Position numbers and translations under genes: made by a program. Below, piece after piece: positions 1 through 5,492 of a stretch of DNA of 5,516 bases. The notes beneath the pieces are model-generated. The model was not told the origin of the DNA. It saw only the letters and a program-made list of their open reading frames with translations, and did not search any database. How positions within the stretch are numbered: the stretch's first letter is position 1; the number at the start of each line of letters is the position of its first letter. The DNA is from DATKPE01 sp033854175 (GTDB taxonomy: Bacteria > Bacteroidota > Ignavibacteria > UBA10030 > SZUA-254): the NCBI GenBank assembly GCA_033854175.1, contig JAWOKN010000209.1, positions 1 to 5,516 of the forward strand. Reading direction: 5' to 3'.

Positions 1-199
1 TTCCACCGGTACCACCGGCAAAAAGTATCATATGGGAGATATACTGCCAGGGCAATCTTGAGTAGGGAATCAGGCCCGCACTGCCGCCCGATCCAAAATC
101 CCAGTTTGCATAATGCGCCGTGTTCCAGTAGGTGGATTGCCCATATCCTGTCATTGCGAAGGAGATTATTGAGAGAAGTACGAGGATTCGCTTCGTCAT
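1..199 (-). CDS. Secreted GH18 chitinase-like glycoside hydrolase, N-terminal 66 codons (partial)
   Basis: The minus strand is open from an ATG at 199-197 to the window edge without a stop, giving 66 codons, so the gene continues beyond position 1. Residues 1-21 (MTKRILVLLSIISFAMTGYG then Q) are a classic Sec signal peptide: two early basic residues, a hydrophobic core and a small-residue cleavage region. The mature start has the pattern of the first strand and helix of a GH18 barrel: HYANWDFGSG (residues 29-38), then LPWQYISHMILFAGG (49-63), comparable to the family's 'YYANW...lpwskltHiiyaFa' region. A Shine-Dalgarno AAGGA (complement of 209-213) sits 9 bases before the ATG, which fixes the start. 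The catalytic DxxDxDxE motif would lie outside the window, so activity cannot be judged. GH18 members cleave beta-1,4 GlcNAc polymers such as chitin or related glycans. Its own leader signals suggest a unit separate from the wecA-like gene. That it is a secreted protein is solid; the GH18 assignment is moderate. Confidence 0.62.
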   Translation of the reverse strand, partial: MTKRILVLLSIISFAMTGYGQSTYWNTAHYANWDFGSGGSAGLIPYSRLPWQYISHMILFAGGTGG

Positions 200-235
200 C
201 GCGCCGGTTCCTTTTCGATTTTGGAAATATTTTTC

Positions 236-256
236 ACCAGAATATTGTATTCTGGT
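236..256. promoter_or_regulatory. Perfect 9-3-9 palindrome above the hydrolase ribosome binding site
   Basis: The arms are ACCAGAATA (236-244) and TATTCTGGT (248-256), exact reverse complements, with spacer TTG. It lies between the putative promoter and the Shine-Dalgarno of the hydrolase gene, its near edge about 22 bases from the Shine-Dalgarno. The size and two-fold symmetry suit a dimeric repressor or activator site; in RNA it would be a 9-bp, 3-base-loop hairpin. No T run follows, so a terminator reading is unlikely. Which regulator would bind cannot be told. Confidence 0.45.
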
Positions 257-297
257 TCCCGGGTTACCTACCGCACCAAGCGCATCCTCAGAGCTGC

Positions 298-330
298 CTA
301 TCCCTTTTGTGGGGATAGATAAAAAGGGAT
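298..330 (-). promoter_or_regulatory. Two mutually exclusive hairpins in the hydrolase leader
   Basis: One stem pairs CTATCCC (298-304) with GGGATAG (312-318) over a 7-base loop. A competing stem pairs ATCCCTTTT (300-308) with AAAAGGGAT (322-330) over a 13-base loop. Both share the 300-304 arm, so only one can form at a time. The outer arm touches the putative -10 element (329-334), so the same bases could also be an operator at the start site. Function (attenuator, operator or none) is inference. Confidence 0.3.
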
Positions 331-357
331 TAAAATATTACTGCGTACGGAAGTGAA
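329..357 (-). promoter_or_regulatory. Possible sigma-70-type promoter for the hydrolase gene
   Basis: On the minus strand TTCACT (352-357; 4 of 6 to TTGACA) is followed after exactly 17 bases by TTTAAT (329-334; 5 of 6 to TATAAT). Transcription would begin near 321-323, giving a leader of about 120 bases. AT-rich sequence surrounds the -10. If the host uses the Bacteroidetes-type -33/-7 consensus instead, this match means little. Confidence 0.35.
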
Positions 358-386
358 ATGAACACATGTCCTAGTATTTTGCGACC

Positions 387-415
387 AAAACTAGGCGGCG
401 AGATCTATTGCCGCC
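387..415 (-). terminator. Possible intrinsic terminator downstream of the wecA-like gene
   Basis: On the minus strand GGCGGC (410-415) pairs with GCCGCC (394-399) over a 10-base loop, and TAG plus a run of four T (387-390) follows. It lies about 200 bases past the wecA-like stop and before the hydrolase promoter, the expected place to separate the two units. The stem is short (6 bp, all G-C) and the T run is short, so the call is moderate at best. The distal stem arm directly abuts the TAG that ends the 75-codon frame. Confidence 0.35.
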
Positions 416-618
416 AGCTTGTTTTCATCCCTGTTTCTCGCGGCATTGTTCAATTTCATTGCATAAAAATAACGATGGGTGGTATCTGAATCAATCAGAG
501 CAATGCTCTGGATCACAAGGGTGAGAATAATGTGACGGGTATCTCCCCGAAAAGGTGATGTGAAACACAATTTCGGCCCATGGGGCGAGGAGGATATGCC
601 CCGGTCCGAGGGGAGGGG
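391..618 (-). other. 75-codon open frame continuing past the wecA-like stop (possible gene remnant)
   Basis: Directly after the wecA-like TAA (621-619) the same frame stays open for 75 codons to a TAG at 393-391. The last half reads like ordinary soluble protein, with YFYAMKLNNAARNRDENKLA near its end and a helical look reminiscent of a TPR unit. The first half (PLPSDRGISSSPHGP...) does not. There is no ATG in the first 52 codons and no Shine-Dalgarno near TTG or GTG codons, so a working gene is doubtful. Alternatives are a remnant tail of a lost gene, a former C-terminal extension of the wecA-like protein, or chance. Confidence 0.15.
496..510. repeat. 6-3-6 inverted repeat
   Basis: CAGAGC (496-501) and GCTCTG (505-510) are exact reverse complements around AAT. 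It lies in the 3' region after the wecA-like gene, without a T run on either side, so it is a small mRNA hairpin or chance. Confidence 0.25.
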
Positions 619-2541
619 TTATTTATTGACAAAAATAAGCTTTTCCTGATGTGATGCAGGGGTCTGGTGGACGGAATGTATTCCCTCCAGACGAAAATCA
701 AAATGGTGGATGAGAATACCATGAATACGTGAAAGATCCAGAAGTCTCTTGAAAACGACCGGTTTCACGGCACCGTCCGAAATAATAATCTGCTGAACGC
801 GCGATTTCTTTATCAGGCGCGGGAGTTTCCAGTGCCCTCCAAAAACGGGATATCCGTTGAGGAATTTTCCTTCCATTTCCGGATCATCGTCGAGAAATCC
901 GATCGGGTCGAGACCCATACTGGGATCGTTCAGTAAATGCTGAAGGACGAGTGATCCGGAGGATCCTGTGCCATAGATGAGAACTTTCTTTTTCCCGTTT
1001 TTCTCTTCACGTTTGGATATGTACTGGAGGACGTGGTAGGAAATCCGCGACCCCAGAACAAAGGATAGGAGGAAGTAATAATCGAGAATGAGAGCTGCAA
1101 AATCCACTCCATGCTTGGTGCCGATGAACAAGATGAGGGCAATCCACGATATGAACGTGGAGAGGGTGATGATCTTGAAATACTTCAGAAAATCCCCCAC
1201 GCCCAGCTGGCGTATGGTCCCCCTGTATAATCCGCCCAGCGGGAAGATGAGCATTTGTGTACCGCAGAGGATTGTGAGACGATTGATGAGATCGGTGTCA
1301 AATTGCAGTCCGCCGGATTGCCTCAGCGTAAGCAGGGATGCCAGGAGATACGCACCGACGATGAAGGCCAGATCCACAAAACCCTTGAACAGCGTGCTGT
1401 TCATCAGCGGAAGTTCATACAGTGGCAGCAGAATGCCGTTGCGTAGAACGGCCATCTCCCTGTATCGCAGTTGCCTGATGCCGATGAACGTCGCAACCCC
1501 GATGGCCAGGATGATTGCTGATGCGCGCAGGTCGTTTGTGATGGTGACGGCAAGGGCGCTGATGCCAAAGATGCACGATACGATATACAGAAGAAACACA
1601 ACACGGCGGTGTGATAAACCCCGATCGATGAGCTGGTGATGAATGTGTCCCCGATCAGGAAGGAACATCTTGAACAGCTTATTGAGAAAGGGCATCGATT
1701 CCTTATTTTCGGGGAGTACGGATTTCAGGAATCTCCTCACCATGGAAAGGAGGGTATCCATGATGGGCAGTCCGAGCGTAAGAACAGGTACGAGGAGTGA
1801 AAACGCCGTGGAGCCCTTGGTCGAACTTTGCATGGATAATATTGCCAGTAAAAATCCGATAAACAGGCTGCCGGAATCTCCGAGAAATATTTTCGCGTTT
1901 TTAAAATTGTAGCGGAGGAATCCCAGGAGTGCGCCCGCAAGGAACAGCGCCATTAATCCCGTCTCCATATCCCCTTTGAGGAAGGAGATACACGAGATCG
2001 TCAGGGAAACGATGATCGCAACACCCGATGCGAGACCATCCAGACCGTCGATCAGATTGAAGGCGTTTGTTATCCCGACAATCCATAAAACCGTCGCCGG
2101 ATAATCGAACCACCCTAATTTCAGCAGGTGAATGTTCAGGGGATGCGTAATGGCCGATATATGAAAACCGGCAAAGTAGACGATGGTCGCCGCAAGAAAT
2201 TGGCCGAGGAACTTCTTTCCGGGCGGGACGGAGCGTACATCGTCCCATATCCCGATGATGAGGACCAGGGTCAATGAGATGACGAGCATAATTCCCGTGT
2301 GCGGATGAATGACGGAGGAGAGCGGCACGGAAAAATGGGGCAAGATGGAAATGAAAAATGTCAGGAAGAAACTTATATAAATCGCTACTCCGCCGAACCG
2401 GGGGATGGGATGCGTATGAACTTTCCGCTCGTTCGGTTGATCCAGTGCACCTGCCCGCTTGGCCAGTTGAATCACAACCGGTGTAATCCCCAATGACAGT
2501 GTCAGGGGGATGAGGAAAAATGCGATGAGTTGGAGTATCAT
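619..2541 (-). CDS. wecA: WecA-type polyprenyl-phosphate sugar-1-phosphate transferase fused to a FlaA1-like membrane/Rossmann module
   Basis: A 640-residue multi-spanning inner-membrane protein. Residues 1 to about 360 form a complete WecA/MraY-family enzyme, which transfers a sugar-1-phosphate (classically GlcNAc-1-P) from a UDP-sugar to undecaprenyl phosphate, the first step of lipid-linked glycan assembly. Family motifs are intact: KVHTHPIPRFGG (40-51), GIWDD (97-101, Mg-binding Asp pair), NAFNLIDGLDGLASG (159-173), FLGDSGSLFIG (219-229), LPIMDTLLSM (258-267) and the UDP-sugar HIHH loop DRGHIHHQLIDRG (296-308). WecA proteins normally end there. Residues about 385-500 add roughly four more membrane segments with the GLYRG-type motif (437-441), and 518-590 add a Rossmann/CoA-binding-like domain (VLIYGTGSSGS, 520-530; GFLDDDPEM, 548-556), as in the N-terminal half of FlaA1/WbpM dehydratases and WbaP-type transferases, but with no catalytic domain after it. 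The ATG has an in-frame TAG two codons upstream and a GAAGGTG Shine-Dalgarno (2550-2556). The symbol is family-level: the exact sugar donor is unknown. Confidence 0.9.
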   Translation of the reverse strand: MILQLIAFFLIPLTLSLGITPVVIQLAKRAGALDQPNERKVHTHPIPRFGGVAIYISFFLTFFISILPHFSVPLSSVIHPHTGIMLVISLTLVLIIGIWDDVRSVPPGKKFLGQFLAATIVYFAGFHISAITHPLNIHLLKLGWFDYPATVLWIVGITNAFNLIDGLDGLASGVAIIVSLTISCISFLKGDMETGLMALFLAGALLGFLRYNFKNAKIFLGDSGSLFIGFLLAILSMQSSTKGSTAFSLLVPVLTLGLPIMDTLLSMVRRFLKSVLPENKESMPFLNKLFKMFLPDRGHIHHQLIDRGLSHRRVVFLLYIVSCIFGISALAVTITNDLRASAIILAIGVATFIGIRQLRYREMAVLRNGILLPLYELPLMNSTLFKGFVDLAFIVGAYLLASLLTLRQSGGLQFDTDLINRLTILCGTQMLIFPLGGLYRGTIRQLGVGDFLKYFKIITLSTFISWIALILFIGTKHGVDFAALILDYYFLLSFVLGSRISYHVLQYISKREEKNGKKKVLIYGTGSSGSLVLQHLLNDPSMGLDPIGFLDDDPEMEGKFLNGYPVFGGHWKLPRLIKKSRVQQIIISDGAVKPVVFKRLLDLSRIHGILIHHFDFRLEGIHSVHQTPASHQEKLIFVNK

Positions 2542-2720
2542 ATTCTATGCACCTTCATTTGACATCTGATGCGAATGGCCATGGCCGAAATTCATGCACG
2601 TTGCTGTGCTTTACGTCTTTTGAAAAATTAAGGGCATTGTCCTGATTTTGGCGCCCGTTTCCTTCAGATGGATCGTACCCGCCCTTGGATCTGCTCATCG
2701 GGAAGAAGATTGAACGTTCC

Positions 2721-2743
2721 CTCCCCTTGCGGCACAAGGGGAG
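2721..2743 (-). terminator. Strong 9-bp hairpin just after the AAA+ gene (possible terminator or processing site)
   Basis: CTCCCCTTG (2721-2729) and CAAGGGGAG (2735-2743) pair perfectly over a 5-base loop, starting about 13 bases after the AAA+ gene's TAA. The stem is stable and the position is right for a transcript end. However, the minus-strand sequence that follows (GGAACGTTC, later CTTCTTCCC) has no real T run, so it may instead be a partial terminator, an mRNA-stabilising 3' hairpin, or a pause site tuning wecA expression. In the 2542-2720 gap to the wecA-like gene I found no clear promoter; GGCCATGGCC (2577-2586) is a 10-base palindrome there. Confidence 0.45.
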
Positions 2744-2756
2744 TATAGCCTAAAAA

Positions 2757-3593
2757 TTATGGATTGAATGTCTCCTGCATCACAACTTTTTGATATTGCT
2801 CCGAATATTCCTGTATATAATTGGGGAGATGTTCCCTCTGGATGAGGGATTCGTGGCACATTGATACCGCCACATCAATTGTACTTTGCAGCTCCAGGGC
2901 ATTTCCCGGCCAGTTGTAGGCCAGGCAGGCATCGAGAGCCGCATGCGACATCCCGGGCGGATGGCGGTGATTCCGCTGACTCGACTCCAGGATAAACCTC
3001 TGAATCAGGCAGATGATATCATCGCGACGCTCCCGAAGAGGGGGGAGGTTGATAATCACCGGCCACATCCGCGGAGAGTATTCGTGGCCAAATGACATCA
3101 TCCCGGTTTCCTCGGAGGGATTTTTTGCGGAGGAAGCGATCACCCGGATATTGATGCCGATCTCCTCGACCCCTCCAAGTCTGCGGAAGAATTTGTGGGC
3201 GAGGAAGCGGGCTATTTTCGCCTGAAGGGAGAGAGGCAGCATCGAAAAATGGTCGAAAAAGACTGAGCCGCCCGCGGCCTGTTCGAGTATGCCGGTGTTA
3301 ATTTCATTTCCGGTGAGGGTTAATTCCTCATAGCCGAAGATTTCCCGTTCAAGCAGTTCCGGGGTGGGTGACGAACAATCGAGCTGCACAAATTTATGAT
3401 CGGCGCGGCCGCTCATATTGTGAATGATGCGGGCCAGCCAATCCTTTTCGGTCCCGTGCTCACCGACGATGAGCACGCCGAGGTCACTCGCGGCGATTTT
3501 TTCAATCGTCTGAAGAATATTCTGCATGATCGGGCTCGGTTCGGATTTGTTCGGTGAACCGATTGGGGCGTATGGAATTTCGTTGTCAGGCAT
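2757..3593 (-). CDS. Stand-alone, catalytically degenerate sigma-54-activator-type AAA+ domain protein
   Basis: 278 residues, clearly homologous to the central domain of NtrC/PspF-type enhancer-binding proteins, with no receiver or GAF domain in front and no helix-turn-helix behind. Order: PIMQNILQTIEKIA (21-34, family entry 'sPaMq'), Walker A GEHGTEKD (44-51), loop-1 region FGYEELTLTGN (86-96), Walker B GGSVFFDHF (108-116), sensor I region IRVIASS (149-155), LPPLRERRDDI (183-193), and WPGNALEL (228-235). Against the family consensus, Walker A GESGTGK has become GEHGTEK; GAFTGA reads LTLTGN, losing the Phe that contacts sigma-54; Walker B DE is DH (His115), losing the hydrolytic Glu; the first arginine-finger Arg aligns with Gly169 while Arg175 remains; and the sensor II Arg of VREL is Leu233. 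Fold-defining residues persist, so it is under selection as a protein but unlikely to hydrolyse ATP or remodel sigma-54 alone. The start is the earliest possible (in-frame TGA two codons upstream). It may bind or poison an active activator, or serve another role in the export locus. Confidence 0.85.
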   Translation of the reverse strand: MPDNEIPYAPIGSPNKSEPSPIMQNILQTIEKIAASDLGVLIVGEHGTEKDWLARIIHNMSGRADHKFVQLDCSSPTPELLEREIFGYEELTLTGNEINTGILEQAAGGSVFFDHFSMLPLSLQAKIARFLAHKFFRRLGGVEEIGINIRVIASSAKNPSEETGMMSFGHEYSPRMWPVIINLPPLRERRDDIICLIQRFILESSQRNHRHPPGMSHAALDACLAYNWPGNALELQSTIDVAVSMCHESLIQREHLPNYIQEYSEQYQKVVMQETFNP

Positions 3594-3650
3594 AACTCAC
3601 TCTGGTTCCCTCATGTTGCACGTTTTTCGCTGTATGTGGTTCATTCCTGA

Positions 3651-3672
3651 TGACGTCAGAGCACAATATTGT
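3651..3672. promoter_or_regulatory. Two short perfect palindromes in the gap before the AAA+ gene
   Basis: TGACGTCA (3651-3658) and ACAATATTGT (3663-3672) are each self-complementary and only four bases apart. They sit in the 101-base gap between the PorV-like stop and the AAA+ start. They could be operator half-sites for a promoter of the AAA+ gene, but I see no good -35/-10 or -24/-12 match beside them, and short palindromes arise by chance. Confidence 0.2.
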
Positions 3673-3694
3673 TGTCGTATCCTCGCATGTGTGA

Positions 3695-4657
3695 CTACAG
3701 ATCAACCGCGAATGAAAAATGCACCGCCTGATCCGTCGACTTGCTTGGCGAAATTGCGGAATCGAACTCGACTCCGGGAAATCGCAGACCCATGCCGAAT
3801 CTCGCCGCGGAGAGGTTGGGGTGTACAATATATCCTCCCCGTAATGCTAAAAATTTGACGAGCCAGAGCTCCGCACCGCCGTTGTAGCGGATGCCGCTTT
3901 CACCGAAGAGTTTCGAGTTGGCAGCTGAGATGATCAGGACTGTCTCATTCGGATTTTCGGGAAAACGCACACTGGCACCCATACTCAGGATATGTGGTAA
4001 ATTTTGGGTGACCAATGTCGTGGTGATATGATCGGAGGTCTCATACAGCATTCCGGATCCGATCCCCGAGAAGGAAGCGCCGTAGCTCAACTGCTGATCA
4101 GGGGCGTAAAAGACCCCGATAGATCCCGCGGCGGTCCAGAGTTTGGAGACATCCGATTGGCCGTACTGGAGCAGGGCGGATGCTCCGACAGATAATGCCG
4201 GTATGATTTCCTTGGCATAGGCGATTGTTCCGGCGTACTGAAGAGCCCGGAAAGGCGTTTTCGACTGTGTCCCGAAGTATCCGACATTGTTGGCGGATAA
4301 TCCGGCGGAAAGTCCTTCACCCTCCATGACCCGGAGCGGGAACGTTATATCCTCCTCCATCCCGCGGATAATCCTTTCCTGGCTGTAGGTCGCGATAACC
4401 GACATTTGCCTGAGGTATGCAAGGGCGGCCGGATTCCAGTACATGCAGGTGACGTCGTATGCGTCCGAGACGAATGCATCGGCAAATCCCGCTGCCCGCG
4501 CCCCCGGGAAATTTGTGTGCGGGGTGTACTGGATGGTGTTCGGTGATATATACCGGAGTGTCTGGGAAATCAGGCTGCCGGTTGCGATGCAGCCGACAAT
4601 CAGCACGAAGAATATCCGGGTCAACAGTCTGTGATATGGGGTCAGGTGAATTTTCAT
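3695..4657 (-). CDS. PorV/PorQ-type (UPF0164-like) outer-membrane beta-barrel protein
   Basis: 320 residues. An N-terminal basic and hydrophobic stretch (about 1-31, MKIHLTPYHRLLTRIFFVLI onward) is a Sec signal peptide, with Gln32 a plausible mature start. The family signature is clear at 53-80: ARAAGFADAFVSDAYDV followed by YWNPAALA, matching the 'aRaaGmGgAfvAvaDDasAmyWNPAgLa' block of PorV/PorQ proteins. The rest alternates in short amphipathic strands (for example LSAGLSANNVGYFG, 116-129; ALRGGYIVHP, 271-280; AARFGMGLRFPGVEFDSAIS, 284-303) and ends VHFSFAVDL, an outer-membrane-barrel style C-terminus. PorV itself carries cargo for the type IX secretion system; many relatives have unknown roles. 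Its start overlaps the stop of the export lipoprotein gene in TGATG and has no Shine-Dalgarno of its own, so translation is probably coupled. This ties it to polysaccharide export, where it may be an outer-membrane partner of the exit pore; that role is inference. Confidence 0.8.
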   Translation of the reverse strand: MKIHLTPYHRLLTRIFFVLIVGCIATGSLISQTLRYISPNTIQYTPHTNFPGARAAGFADAFVSDAYDVTCMYWNPAALAYLRQMSVIATYSQERIIRGMEEDITFPLRVMEGEGLSAGLSANNVGYFGTQSKTPFRALQYAGTIAYAKEIIPALSVGASALLQYGQSDVSKLWTAAGSIGVFYAPDQQLSYGASFSGIGSGMLYETSDHITTTLVTQNLPHILSMGASVRFPENPNETVLIISAANSKLFGESGIRYNGGAELWLVKFLALRGGYIVHPNLSAARFGMGLRFPGVEFDSAISPSKSTDQAVHFSFAVDL

Positions 4658-5364
4658 CAGTTGAACACACGGAAAAAGCTGAAAATAAAAATTGCATCCC
4701 GCACAAAGTCCGATAGATCCCTGACGACATTTTCTTTTTTCGGGACGTAAACGGTATCTCCGGGCCGGATAATGGGTATTGCGTCGAGATTCCCGTTTTC
4801 AATGAAGGAGGCGAGATCCACCTCGATGGGGGGAAGATTGAGCCCCCCGCGGAGGATCTTTATATGGCGCAGATCCGAATCCGTTGTCGTTCCTCCGGCA
4901 ATCGTGAGCACGGCGAGCAGTGTCATGTCCGATGTTACGGGATAATTATCCTGATGGTTTACCGTTCCCAGCACCGAGACCTTCTGCATGGTAGTACTGA
5001 GTACGGTGACGCTCAGCTTGATCTCTCCCTGAATATATTCCTCAAGTTTCTTCTGGAGGCGTTGGATGAACTGTTCTTTCGTCGAGCCGATCGCAAGAAC
5101 GTCTCCAACCAGTGGGACGGTAAACATGCCGTTTTCCCGCACAATTCCGCTTGAATTGAACTCGGGGTATCCCCACACAGAGAGCTGAATCTGATCTCCC
5201 TGGCGGAGAATGTACGTATCTGACTGAGCTTCGAGCTGGATGGTCTTGCTCCCGGAACGCACGACTTCGACGGGATTTTCTTTCGTCGTCGGTGCGGATG
5301 TGCATCCGCAGAGTGCGATGATGAAAATTGTGAAGATGCAGTAGATGATCTGTTTCATAACCAT
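4657..5364 (-). CDS. wza: Wza-type polysaccharide export outer-membrane lipoprotein (Poly_export + SLBB)
   Basis: 235 residues. Signal peptide KQIIYCIFTIFIIALCGC with a lipobox (LCG|C, Cys21) marks an outer-membrane lipoprotein. The Poly_export domain spans about 49-122: DTYILRQGDQIQLSVWGYPE opens with the 'y.l.pGD.l.i.vwg.pe' motif, followed by PLVGDVLAIGST (84-95). One SLBB domain spans about 127-205 (MQKVSVLGTVNHQDNYPV; TLLAVLTIAGG; closing IRPGDTVYVPKK at 199-210). The C-terminus (DLSDFVRDAIFIFSFFRVF, 216-234) is a hydrophobic helix like the Wza segment that builds the outer-membrane alpha-barrel. E. coli Wza is longer, with additional domains, so this is the compact form common in Bacteroidota and relatives. 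It would oligomerise as the outer-membrane exit for polysaccharide, driven by a Wzc-type partner not in the window. Either ATG5364 or ATG5358 could start it; the second gives the more typical MKQ start, and neither has a good Shine-Dalgarno. The wza symbol is family-level. Confidence 0.9.
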   Translation of the reverse strand: MVMKQIIYCIFTIFIIALCGCTSAPTTKENPVEVVRSGSKTIQLEAQSDTYILRQGDQIQLSVWGYPEFNSSGIVRENGMFTVPLVGDVLAIGSTKEQFIQRLQKKLEEYIQGEIKLSVTVLSTTMQKVSVLGTVNHQDNYPVTSDMTLLAVLTIAGGTTTDSDLRHIKILRGGLNLPPIEVDLASFIENGNLDAIPIIRPGDTVYVPKKENVVRDLSDFVRDAIFIFSFFRVFN

Positions 5365-5388
5365 GTTGATTGTTGTACCCGAGCACGG

Positions 5389-5418
5389 AACCGTTGTACG
5401 GTTTGGCCGTGGCCAAGC
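5389..5418. promoter_or_regulatory. Two abutting palindromes in the leader of the export gene
   Basis: AACCGT-TGT-ACGGTT (5389-5403, perfect 6-3-6) is directly followed by, and shares one base with, TTGGCC-GT-GGCCAA (5403-5416, perfect 6-2-6, extendable by a T-G and a G-C pair to 5401-5418). They lie 25-54 bases above the export gene start and downstream of the sigma-54-like promoter, so they would be transcribed. They may be repressor sites or consecutive leader hairpins controlling a gene that lacks a good Shine-Dalgarno. Confidence 0.35.
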
Positions 5419-5492
5419 TGAATCGCTGAACTATGTCTGCATTAAAGAGAAACCGGGTGAATAGAGATCGGTGAAAAACAAGTTTCATTTCC

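Larger units (their letters stand above)
200..618. other. Gene-poor stretch between the wecA-like gene and the hydrolase gene
   Basis: About 420 bases carry no convincing gene. The half next to the hydrolase (200-360) looks like a promoter plus a roughly 120-base leader, with a Shine-Dalgarno at 209-213, a perfect 9-3-9 palindrome, two alternative hairpins and a sigma-70-like promoter. The half next to the wecA-like gene (361-618) contains a GC-rich hairpin followed by a T run on the minus strand, a 6-3-6 inverted repeat (496-510), a GGGGC/GCCCC pair (582-602), and a 75-codon frame continuing from the wecA-like stop. No tRNA-like or CRISPR-like structure is visible. Open frames on the plus strand at 58-356 lie largely opposite the hydrolase start and its leader and look like chance. 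Confidence 0.6.

Noticed and set aside
58..356. Two overlapping plus-strand open frames opposite the hydrolase start and its leader
   Set aside because: Both lie opposite a well-supported signal-peptide gene and its regulatory leader; their products have no domain and neither has convincing initiation signals.
1088..1639. 183-codon plus-strand open frame opposite the wecA-like gene
   Set aside because: The minus strand carries all conserved transferase motifs here; the plus product is Arg/Ser/Met-rich noise.
2555..2737. 60-codon minus-strand open frame between the AAA+ and wecA-like genes
   Set aside because: Composition is unlike the neighbours, there is no domain, and its start overlaps the 9-bp hairpin; probably chance.
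251..3610. TCTGGTTCCC found at both 251-260 and 3601-3610, each upstream of a gene
   Set aside because: Several shared 10-mers are expected by chance in 5.5 kb, and the distance to the start codon differs between the two.
3586..3828. 80-codon minus-strand open frame spanning the PorV-like end and the AAA+ start
   Set aside because: It overlaps the PorV-like C-terminus in another frame and ends a few bases inside the AAA+ gene; no domain or ribosome site.
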